From NCBI RefSeq assembly GCF_000314995.1, contig NZ_BAEO01000062.1, positions 1 to 64,000 on the forward strand: a stretch of 64,000 nt of DNA. The letters are read 5' to 3'. Positions 41,948 to 49,868 of this stretch are shown here, piece by piece. The stretch's first letter is position 1; every line of letters starts with the position of its first letter. The position numbers and the translations under genes were made by a program. Source of the DNA: Paraglaciecola arctica BSs20135 (GTDB taxonomy: Bacteria; Pseudomonadota; Gammaproteobacteria; Enterobacterales; Alteromonadaceae). The notes under the pieces are model-generated. The model did not search any database. It worked only from the letters and a program-made list of their open reading frames with translations, and was not told where the DNA came from.

Positions 41948-43480
41948 TCATTTCTGAGTTACTTTCTTGAATCTTTCATTTTTCAACGAGTATTGAGACC
42001 CTGACAGATCAGGATATTTGGCTCTTAAGAGGTCATATTCAGGGTTAATAGCGGTATCTCCCCAAATGCCAAGCATTAATTTTAATGATTCCTCACGTTC
42101 TGGATATTGTCCTTTGTCATCTGTTTGTTTAATCCAAGAAGTTAAGATTTCCCTATGATGAATTAACTCGGCGGCATAATTGGGATCATTAGCTAAGTTG
42201 TTAATTTCATCAGGATCATTCACTAAATCATATAATTCCTCTACATCTCTTTGAGGAAGCCAATGTTTAGCTTGGATGTCATTGAGTTTACCGTCCAGAT
42301 AGAGTTGGCGGGAAACATTGGTTAGCTCCCATTCATCTCGATAGCTAGGTTGCATAGCTGAACGTTCAGGAAAGAAGTTTTTAATATATTTATAGCGCTC
42401 GGTTCGTACTGAACGAATTCTATCTATGGTGAAGTCACACCTGTCTCTGGCTGATATTACATAATCTTTGCTCTTGTAGTGTCCGCTAAACAGATTTTCA
42501 CCTTCAAAGTACTCGGGGATATCAATACCGGCAACGGCTAATGAAGTAGCACCAATATCCAGACCACTGATTAATTCATCTCTTACGCCAGGTACCACAA
42601 TATTAGGGTTACCTTTCCAATAAGCGATGAAGGGCACTTTTATACCTCCTTCATATAGAAATTGTTTGTGACGCAGGAAACGTGTTCCATGGTCGGCAAA
42701 GAAGAATATAAGAGTATTATCAAGTTCGCCGTCATCTTTTAGGCGCTGCAATATTTCACCAACGTCCCTGTCTGTCATTTGTAAAGATTCTAGATATCTT
42801 GCCCATTCTTCTACAACGACAGGATCATTTGGATAATAGGGAGGTAATTTTATTTTGGATCTGTCTATTGGAAATTTAACCCTATCTTTAAATGTACTGC
42901 TGAAGATGTGCTTGCCACCTTTTAGTTGAATTTGTCCAAAAAATGGCTGGTCTTTATCTTGTCTAGAATTCCAATCAATAGGTACACCTGATTTTCCGTA
43001 TAAGGGATGAACCATGTAATCACCCTCATATAAATCCTTTCTATCATAGCTAAAGTTGTAATCCTCTTTACCACTATTAAAGGTGAAATATCCCGCCTTT
43101 TTAAACAACTCAGGTACGGTTGTGATCGTCTCAGGTAAGTAAAATGCAGACTCTTCAGTTCTTGCACTATGGTGATTATGCACGCCTAAGGTGGTTTGCA
43201 TAACACCAGTGATCATAGCTGAACGCACAGCGGAACAAACTGGCGCTGGCATGATGGTGTTGGTAAATTTAACGCCTTTATTTGCAAGATCGTCAATTAC
43301 TGGGGTTTTTACCAATGGTTCACCATAGGTTCCCAAATCTTGGGATATATCCTCTACATAAATCCATAATATGTTGGGCTTTTTATCTGGTGTTTTGGCT
43401 ATTTGCTCAGTTTTTTGGGCACATGAACATAATAAAAATGTCATTACCAAAAGTGCAACATAGGGTCTCAGTTGGTTCAT
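41948..43480 (-). CDS. S1-family sulfatase, lipoprotein
   Basis: A 510-residue alkaline-phosphatase-fold sulfatase that removes sulfate esters from sugars. The signal peptide ends in lipobox LLCSC (Cys20), so it is anchored in the periplasm. The N-terminal metal block is PNILWIYVEDISQDLGTYG. Cys82 lies in CSAVRSAMITG, the C-x-A-x-R form of the formylglycine motif, so it needs a formylglycine-generating enzyme for activity. DHGTRF and the DLVNDPDEINNLANDP tail are typical of choline-sulfatase/heparan-N-sulfatase-like members. I chose the ATG at 43480 (AGGA eight bases upstream); the frame is open 25 codons further into the previous gene. It lies 25 bases after the GH36-like gene, so the two form one operon, presumably acting on the same sulfated galactoside. 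Confidence 0.93.
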   Translation of the reverse strand: MNQLRPYVALLVMTFLLCSCAQKTEQIAKTPDKKPNILWIYVEDISQDLGTYGEPLVKTPVIDDLANKGVKFTNTIMPAPVCSAVRSAMITGVMQTTLGVHNHHSARTEESAFYLPETITTVPELFKKAGYFTFNSGKEDYNFSYDRKDLYEGDYMVHPLYGKSGVPIDWNSRQDKDQPFFGQIQLKGGKHIFSSTFKDRVKFPIDRSKIKLPPYYPNDPVVVEEWARYLESLQMTDRDVGEILQRLKDDGELDNTLIFFFADHGTRFLRHKQFLYEGGIKVPFIAYWKGNPNIVVPGVRDELISGLDIGATSLAVAGIDIPEYFEGENLFSGHYKSKDYVISARDRCDFTIDRIRSVRTERYKYIKNFFPERSAMQPSYRDEWELTNVSRQLYLDGKLNDIQAKHWLPQRDVEELYDLVNDPDEINNLANDPNYAAELIHHREILTSWIKQTDDKGQYPEREESLKLMLGIWGDTAINPEYDLLRAKYPDLSGSQYSLKNERFKKVTQK

Positions 43481-43505
43481 ATTTGTTTTCCTATATTTGA
43501 TTAAT

Positions 43506-45356
43506 TTACTGTTTTGTAAACGACAATAATCCCGATGTGGGTACGTCGAAACCATGTAGTCCCTGTTTCAAGTCGACACTTTTTTTACTGATTATCTTAC
43601 CCGTGCAATCAGTGATAACAGCATTGTATTTGCCCCAACTGTCACTCAAATCTAGTACAACGCGGTTAGATTTTTTGGCGTTTACTATATCTAAATTTGG
43701 GAGTGACACACTTCCTAATTTAACTACCTCGTTGGCATAAAGTGCTGTGATTTGTTTATTACTGGTATTAGCGCTTATCTGTGGGTATTTCCCATAAATT
43801 CCGTGAGCCTTGAAATCTCCGTCTAACAATACGTGTTTGTTATTTGACCAATATTGGGTGTAAAAAGTTAACATCTCGACATGGGGTTTGGGAATGTCAG
43901 CAAGTCGAACTGAAATTTGTGGTACCGAGAATAATATGTTTAAAAATTGTAAGGCTGCGATCTCAGCTTTTTCATCCTTGTGCCACATCAGCATGTCTGA
44001 ATGCACTGCGGTGTTGCCACTTAACACTCTGAGATTTACAATTCTTTCTCTATTGGTAATGGCACCATTAGGTATGTCGGTAGCGCGAAACATATTGCCG
44101 TACTTGCGCATTGCCGGACCAATATAACGCTGGCGAAACTCAATCATTACCTCGGGATTGATTTTTTTTAGTGCCACAATGGTGTCTGTCATTAATCTAT
44201 CAACAGCTTCGTAAACAGAGGCGTAATCTCTGCCATCAGTGGCTTCTAATACTGTTGTTGAATAACTTTTAAACTGATCGATAAAATCTAATTTTAAACC
44301 ATCCCAGCCCCAGTTTTGGATGGCATTTTCATAATGACCGATAATATATTCCCGTACTTCCGGAAAACGAGGATCTAACACATAAGTCTGTAAACTTTTA
44401 TGATGAGTCAGAAATTTGCCTTCGAATTGCTGCAAACCCTTAGCTTTCTCACCCATAAATGGCAGAGAATACCAAAGCAAGGCTTTCATGCCTTGGTCAT
44501 GAACGTCATCGACAAATTTTTTGATTTCAGGTAAACGATCAGGCTGCCAGTCTCCTGTATATGCGTAACCGCGATTACTGTCTGTTGTCTGCCAACCGTC
44601 ATCAACAATAATGGATTTGAAGCCCATTTTGACCGCGAGTTTAACTTCTTCGAGTAATTCATCGTGATCAATGTTTTGGTGATAACTGTACCAAGTTGAA
44701 TACATCGGCTCGGTTGCAGCTTCAGGTACCTTGGTTGGGATATAAGCCGCCATTGATGCCCACCAATTTGAAACATCTAATAATGCTGAATAAAACGGCC
44801 TAGCGCGGCGATCAAAACGAATCTCGGTGCTGTACTGAGTGACTTTTTTATGTTTTTCACTAAAAAGTTCAATACTGGCATAAATTTGGGCATCTTCTTC
44901 TCTGATTTTTGCAGCTAGATTTACCGGATTAACTGCATCCGCCACTGCTACGGTTAGGCGATTTACATCGTCAAATCCAAATAAGGTAAAAACCGGGGCA
45001 TTACGAGTTAACATAGATTCTAATTTAGATTCGTCCCAATCAGCTTGCAATATGTGACTTTCGTTGTAGGCTGCAGTCCAGATCCCGGAAATATCTGTCG
45101 ATGGCAGTGACCACTTAAGGGTCAATTTGGGCGGAGTGGTTGCTTCACTATGACTAAGTGTTAAAACCGCGACGTCTAAGCCATCTTCTATTTTGGTATT
45201 ATCGATATTCAGACTAAAACCAGCCAAATCACCTTCTACAGTTATTTTCTGTTCACCAATAACAAAATGCCTTTCTTGTGCGACGGCGTATTGCACACCT
45301 AGCAACATGAAAAACAAACTTAATCCAACTCTTTTCATTCGATCTCTAGTAAACAT
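43506..45356 (-). CDS. Exported alpha-galactosidase-like glycoside hydrolase (GH36-like clan D)
   Basis: A 616-residue exported enzyme. Signal peptide about residues 7-26 (MKRVGLSLFFMLLGVQYAVAQ). An N-terminal beta-sandwich (about 30-200) precedes a TIM barrel with MGFKSIIVDDGWQTTD, GLKLDFIDQF (probable nucleophile Asp357) and FRATDIPNG (probable acid/base Asp427). This layout matches clan GH-D (GH27/31/36), nearest to GH36-like proteins of marine Bacteroidetes and Alteromonadales. A C-terminal beta domain follows. Two possible starts are present; the first ATG has AGGA nine bases upstream. Its periplasmic site, next to the sulfatase, suggests it cleaves alpha-galactosyl ends after desulfation. 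The exact linkage cannot be read from sequence. Confidence 0.82.
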   Translation of the reverse strand: MFTRDRMKRVGLSLFFMLLGVQYAVAQERHFVIGEQKITVEGDLAGFSLNIDNTKIEDGLDVAVLTLSHSEATTPPKLTLKWSLPSTDISGIWTAAYNESHILQADWDESKLESMLTRNAPVFTLFGFDDVNRLTVAVADAVNPVNLAAKIREEDAQIYASIELFSEKHKKVTQYSTEIRFDRRARPFYSALLDVSNWWASMAAYIPTKVPEAATEPMYSTWYSYHQNIDHDELLEEVKLAVKMGFKSIIVDDGWQTTDSNRGYAYTGDWQPDRLPEIKKFVDDVHDQGMKALLWYSLPFMGEKAKGLQQFEGKFLTHHKSLQTYVLDPRFPEVREYIIGHYENAIQNWGWDGLKLDFIDQFKSYSTTVLEATDGRDYASVYEAVDRLMTDTIVALKKINPEVMIEFRQRYIGPAMRKYGNMFRATDIPNGAITNRERIVNLRVLSGNTAVHSDMLMWHKDEKAEIAALQFLNILFSVPQISVRLADIPKPHVEMLTFYTQYWSNNKHVLLDGDFKAHGIYGKYPQISANTSNKQITALYANEVVKLGSVSLPNLDIVNAKKSNRVVLDLSDSWGKYNAVITDCTGKIISKKSVDLKQGLHGFDVPTSGLLSFTKQ

Positions 45357-45727
45357 TTATCAATTTCCTAAATTTGATATTACTTAAATTGATCCACACA
45401 AATGGGTGTAGCGACATTTGATACTTAAGCAAAAACATACTGCACTAATCGTTTAATATAGCAGTAACAAGTGTAATTATTGTCCTGCAAAACAGCTAAG
45501 AACTCTCGTTTAATAGCTTTTTTTGTGAACAAAATCCTCTTTGAAAAATTCTTGAATAAAGGTCTAACACTATCCGCTAAGGCTGTGTTATTTATAATAA
45601 AAATAGGTAAATCATGGTTTTTCACTTAATCGTTTAGAGAGCATGAGATGTTTCTCATGCCTTTGAGCGGAATAAAAATTACGAGTGATTTAAATTTTTC
45701 CACCGTACATAAAATGGGTTGATCAGA
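45357..45727. other. Divergent intergenic region with a small hairpin
   Basis: Upstream of both the minus-strand GH36-like gene and the plus-strand NhaC gene. It contains the hairpin at 45641-45660. A 66-codon minus frame (45425-45625) has no family features and is probably chance. Confidence 0.45.
45641..45660. repeat. 8-bp hairpin GCATGAGA/TCTCATGC
   Basis: Perfect arms with a TGTT loop, 68 bases before the NhaC start. It could be an operator or a 5' leader hairpin. No T tract. Confidence 0.5.
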
Positions 45728-47197
45728 ATGACAGTAGCAAAACAGCAAAGTGAGCATCAACTGCCACTTTATTTGGCGATGTTACCTTTTGCCATCATGT
45801 TGATTTTTTTTATCTGTGGCTCAATATTTATTCAAACCGGTAATAACGTTGTAGTGGTTTCATTACTGGCTGCCGCGGTTGTGGCTACCCTTTTGGCTTT
45901 AAAACAAGGGCAATCCTGGGATCAAGTGCAATCTTCTGCCGCCCATAAATTGGCAAGTTTGTTTCCAGCATTGTTAATACTGTTGGCTATAGGTGCATTG
46001 ATAGGTTCATGGGTACTAAGTGGCACAATTCCCTACTTTGTGGCAATTGGCTTACGTTTGATTGACCCAGAAACTTTTGTACTAACCGCCTTTTTGTCGA
46101 CTGCAATAATGTCACTTATGACTGGCACATCTTGGGGCTCAATTGGCACCCTAGGAGTGGCTATGATGGGTATGGCACCTGGACTAGAAGCGTCTCCTGC
46201 TATGGTCGCAGGAGCTGTGGTTTCAGGCGCCTACTTTGGTGACAAAATGTCGCCTTTATCTGATACAACCAATGTTGCCGCGCTTGCTGCTGGTGTTAAT
46301 TTATATACCCATATTCGGCATATGCTTTATACCGCTGTGCCAGCATTTTTACTGGCGGCAATTGTCTTTTTTATTGCAGGTTCTAGTGGTGTATCCAGTT
46401 CAAGTTCAGAACTGCCTCTGGGGGCCGTTCGGATGTTGCGGGATATCGATATGGCTTACGTGCTAAATTGGTGGACCCTTATACCACCCTTCATTGTTTT
46501 GGCATCTATCGCCGCAAAACTACCACCTGTATTGGGTATTGCTGCATCCAGCTTAAGTGCTTTGGTCATTGGTGTAAGTGTGCAAGATTTCTCAATCAGC
46601 AGTGCTATTGATGCCGCAATGAATGGTTTTAATAGTTCAATGTTTAACCCGTCTGGTGTCGAAATATCCTCGTTTAGTGAGCCTTTTTTAACTTTGATCA
46701 ATCGCGGAGGAGTCTACGTAATGGTTGACACTTTAGTGGTCATTGTTGCGGCTATATTACTCACTGGTGCAATGGAAGTTTCAGGGGCACTAAATGTTAT
46801 CATTACACGCTTGCTAAGATTTGCTACCTCAGTATTTGGTTTGATCGCTGCCACTATGTCTTCAGGATTGTTAATGATCTCTCTATCCAGTCATGGAAGT
46901 GTTACTGCATTGATAGTTGGCAACTTGTTTCAGGGGGCTTATAAAGATCGCAAATTAGCCCCAGAAAACCTTTCTCGTTCTTTGGAAGACTCAGTGACCT
47001 TGATGGATCCCATTTTACCTTGGACAGTTTCCGGAGTGTTTATTGCTACTACTTTAGGTGTTGCTACTTTAGATTATGCACCTTGGGCTATATTTTGCCT
47101 CGGCGGGCCGTTGTTTTCGTTGTTTTACGCCTTTTCTTATCCTTATCTCCATTTTGGAATTAAACCATTGTTAAATAAGGATAATACAATAAACTAG
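45728..47197 (+). CDS. Na+/H+ antiporter, NhaC family
   Basis: A 489-residue inner-membrane antiporter. Eleven or more hydrophobic segments are visible. SLMTGTSWGSIGTLGVAMMG and GAYFGDKMSPLSDTTNVAAL are the NhaC-family signatures, the latter with the Asp residues used for ion exchange. I chose the ATG at 45728 over a TTG three codons earlier; its Shine-Dalgarno is weak. Placed inside a locus whose importer is Na+-driven, it would be well suited to pump Na+ back out (inference). It is the only plus-strand gene between two minus-strand blocks. Confidence 0.93.
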   Translation: MTVAKQQSEHQLPLYLAMLPFAIMLIFFICGSIFIQTGNNVVVVSLLAAAVVATLLALKQGQSWDQVQSSAAHKLASLFPALLILLAIGALIGSWVLSGTIPYFVAIGLRLIDPETFVLTAFLSTAIMSLMTGTSWGSIGTLGVAMMGMAPGLEASPAMVAGAVVSGAYFGDKMSPLSDTTNVAALAAGVNLYTHIRHMLYTAVPAFLLAAIVFFIAGSSGVSSSSSELPLGAVRMLRDIDMAYVLNWWTLIPPFIVLASIAAKLPPVLGIAASSLSALVIGVSVQDFSISSAIDAAMNGFNSSMFNPSGVEISSFSEPFLTLINRGGVYVMVDTLVVIVAAILLTGAMEVSGALNVIITRLLRFATSVFGLIAATMSSGLLMISLSSHGSVTALIVGNLFQGAYKDRKLAPENLSRSLEDSVTLMDPILPWTVSGVFIATTLGVATLDYAPWAIFCLGGPLFSLFYAFSYPYLHFGIKPLLNKDNTIN

Positions 47198-47230
47198 ACA
47201 GCATAAATTGGGACATGCTGCCGTTTAGAC

Positions 47231-47247
47231 TGCCCGGCGCCGGGGCA
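47231..47247. repeat. GC-rich palindrome between convergent genes
   Basis: TGCCCGGCGCCGGGGCA, near-perfectly self-complementary around GGCGCC, lies between the stop codons of the NhaC and GH36 genes. It contrasts with the AT-rich surroundings. It may be a shared terminator stem, though no T tract follows. Confidence 0.5.
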
Positions 47248-47336
47248 TAATCGATAGGTATGGATTGAGGTTGGTAATAACAGTTGAAAACCGCTTTAAA
47301 TCTTCAGGAATTCTTCATTTTCACGCAGTCTGGATA

Positions 47337-49541
47337 TTAAACCATATTTAGTTGCAACACTGCGCTGTCATATTCTTGAGTAAAATTTAGCGATAGACCA
47401 TAGGTCATTAATACGTCACCACTTAGCACCGAATTTTCAATACTACAGTGACTATGATCATCAAGTTTATTAATTTCTCTAATCACATATTTTCTATCTT
47501 CTTGCAAGCCGTCCAATCTTATATGTGGCTGAATTTGACCAAGTTTGTAACAAATGTTGTAGGCAAAAACAATGACCTTTTGGGCATCTTGACTCACGTA
47601 CATACAAGCAGCAAAGTGACCATCATATGGGGATGCTAGACGATACAAATCACCAAACATTATGGTCGCACGGATCAATTTATAGGTCTGTATCGCTGAC
47701 TTCACAAAAGCTAATTCATCCTCCTGCATATCTTCTGGTTTTAGTTCCAGACCGAGACGTCCTGACATAGCAACATCAAAACGAAATTTAAGGGGAGTAT
47801 GACGCTGTGTTTGAATATTTGGGGATAATGTCACATGAGCAGCGGTAGCAATGGCGGGGTATATGTAATTTGTTCCCCATTGAATAAAAACACGTTGCAA
47901 CGCATCTGTATTGTCGCTTGGCCAAAACTCATGGTTGCGCATAAGCATGCCATAATCAATACGACCGCCCCCACTAGCACAAGCTTGAAACATGACCTTA
48001 GGATGAGCTTTAATTAGTCGGTCGTAGACCTTATACAAACCACTAACATATTCAAACCAAATATGGGTCTGTTGGTCTTTTGGCAAATACTGCGATCCGG
48101 GATTAGTAAAAGAACGGTTACAATCCCATTTGATATAAGAGATCAACGGGCTTTGATTTAAAATGTCAGACACGCTGTAAAAGATAAAATCTTGTACTAG
48201 AGGATTGCTTAGATCCAATATTAGTTGATTGCGATAGAGTATCTGTTCTCTATTTGGTTGTTGTACTACCCATTCTGGATGAGCTTTAAACAACTCACTA
48301 TCGGGGTTTACCATCTCAGGCTCGACCCACAAACCAAACTTTAAACCCCGTTCATTCGCTTGTTCAGCTAAATAAGCCAAACCATTCGGTAATTTTTGCT
48401 TATTTACCTGCCAATCTCCCAGCCCTCTATCTGGTCCATTTCTGGCTTTGTCATTGTTGCCAAACCAACCATCATCGAGCACAAACATTTCACCACCCAT
48501 GGCCGCTGTACCATCCATCATTTCAAGCAGTTTGGCTTCATCAAAATCGAAGTGTAAACCCTCCCAACTATTAAGTAATATGGGGCGTTCTAAGTCGCCA
48601 TCCAGTAACTTATAACGTCTTGCCCAGCTATGCAGATTACGTGATGCCTGACCCCGTCCTTTATCGCTATATGTCATAATGAATTTAGGGGTGTTTAATT
48701 TATCACCGGGTTGCAGGTGGTAGTCTGTTGCAACGTTGTCGATGCCAGCTGTGATACTTAATAATCGTCGATCACTGGTATCATGATATAGCTTTCCATT
48801 ACTGTAATTAAACGTCATATTCCAACAGCCACTCCAAGCTAATGCTGCTGCAATAACCTCTCCCTGTTTTTCATCTGCAGGCGTGCCTAGGGATAACATA
48901 AACGACGGGTTGTGCCCAAAAGAAGACCAAGTACCATAACGATTATCAAGAACCTTTTTACCCATCTGCAACTTTTCTTGCTGCAAAGTGTTTTCTCTTT
49001 CCCAAAGTCCTTGGAAACTAGTGAGGTAATAGTCTTCGTATTGATTTGCGATACTAAGTTCTGCTGAGGAGTATTGGTTAAGTACGATATTGCTTTGTTC
49101 GTTATGAAAAAATACCACCCAACTTTCGATTACATCTTGTTGTTGATAGCAGCTGTAATTGAGTTCTACGTAAAAAGGGTAGTACTTATCTTTGAGTAGA
49201 ATAATAATATGGCTTTTATTGTTATCAACTTGTTCGATTTTATGGGATTGATAAATTAGCTCAGTGGATAGTGCTCCATCAGCATGAGTGACCCATAATG
49301 CTGCGTTACTATTACCCCCTCCAAAACTTGAATAAGCCGGGGTTGCTTCTTCACCTTTGCGAGGCCGCCCTTGGGGAATGAGTTCAAGAGGGTTTTGAAT
49401 ACGTTTACCATAATAAAATTGTAGTAGCTCACCGGTTAAGGTATTAACCCCCAATAATAACAAAGTATTATTGGTCGAAATTTCTATGACAGTATCAATC
49501 TGGTAATCCGTTTGATATATCATTGTGCCGTTAAGCTTCAT
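47337..49541 (-). CDS. Cytoplasmic GH36 alpha-galactosidase
   Basis: A 734-residue retaining alpha-galactosidase of family GH36 (AgaA/RafA type), which removes alpha-galactose from melibiose, raffinose-type sugars and galactosyl-glycerol. Order: N-terminal beta-sandwich (1-330), TIM barrel (330-650) with GEMFVLDDGWFGNNDKA, GLKFGLWVEPEMVNPDSEL, YIKWDCNR (nucleophile Asp473), FQACASGGGRIDYG and WPSDNTDALQR (acid/base Asp543), then a short beta domain. No signal peptide, so it acts on imported sugar. The length is that of the full GH36 form. It is on the same strand as, and downstream of, the TonB receptor at 49869, but a 327-base gap with a hairpin separates them. Confidence 0.95.
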   Translation of the reverse strand: MKLNGTMIYQTDYQIDTVIEISTNNTLLLLGVNTLTGELLQFYYGKRIQNPLELIPQGRPRKGEEATPAYSSFGGGNSNAALWVTHADGALSTELIYQSHKIEQVDNNKSHIIILLKDKYYPFYVELNYSCYQQQDVIESWVVFFHNEQSNIVLNQYSSAELSIANQYEDYYLTSFQGLWERENTLQQEKLQMGKKVLDNRYGTWSSFGHNPSFMLSLGTPADEKQGEVIAAALAWSGCWNMTFNYSNGKLYHDTSDRRLLSITAGIDNVATDYHLQPGDKLNTPKFIMTYSDKGRGQASRNLHSWARRYKLLDGDLERPILLNSWEGLHFDFDEAKLLEMMDGTAAMGGEMFVLDDGWFGNNDKARNGPDRGLGDWQVNKQKLPNGLAYLAEQANERGLKFGLWVEPEMVNPDSELFKAHPEWVVQQPNREQILYRNQLILDLSNPLVQDFIFYSVSDILNQSPLISYIKWDCNRSFTNPGSQYLPKDQQTHIWFEYVSGLYKVYDRLIKAHPKVMFQACASGGGRIDYGMLMRNHEFWPSDNTDALQRVFIQWGTNYIYPAIATAAHVTLSPNIQTQRHTPLKFRFDVAMSGRLGLELKPEDMQEDELAFVKSAIQTYKLIRATIMFGDLYRLASPYDGHFAACMYVSQDAQKVIVFAYNICYKLGQIQPHIRLDGLQEDRKYVIREINKLDDHSHCSIENSVLSGDVLMTYGLSLNFTQEYDSAVLQLNMV

Positions 49542-49868
49542 AAAAAAGTCTGCCTGTTATTAATCATTTCTAAAACATTATTGGTGCCGTCTATATCGAG
49601 CAGACATGCAGCGGCTTTTATGCGCTTGAAAAAAAACAACTCGTTTTGTGAATACATATTGTCACAAATTATTTGTAGAGCTGTTGCGATAATTACTATC
49701 AATAATTGTCTCCTTAAGCTGTCAGGATCTGGTAACTGTTTCCAACAAAATACAATTTTTGATTAATTTGACTGGTTTTAATACAAACCTAAAAATAATC
49801 TGATTATCACTGTTTGATATAACCTTTCAAAGTGCATCCATGCACCTTGAAAAGTGTTACTGACTATA
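49542..49868. other. Intergenic region with terminator-like palindrome
   Basis: Between the minus-strand TonB receptor stop and the GH36 start. Contains the hairpin at 49825-49852; the rest should hold the GH36 promoter. No gene is seen. Confidence 0.5.
49825..49852 (-). terminator. Terminator-like palindrome after the TonB receptor
   Basis: TTTCAAAGTGCAT (49825-49837) pairs with ATGCACCTTGAAA (49840-49852) with one mismatch and a 2-base centre, 17 bases past the receptor stop. On the minus strand no T tract follows, so termination efficiency is uncertain. The tight symmetry also fits a protein-binding site. Confidence 0.6.

Noticed and set aside
45425-45625. 66-codon minus-strand frame in the NhaC upstream region
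   Set aside because: AT-rich composition, no motif, no convincing ribosome binding site.
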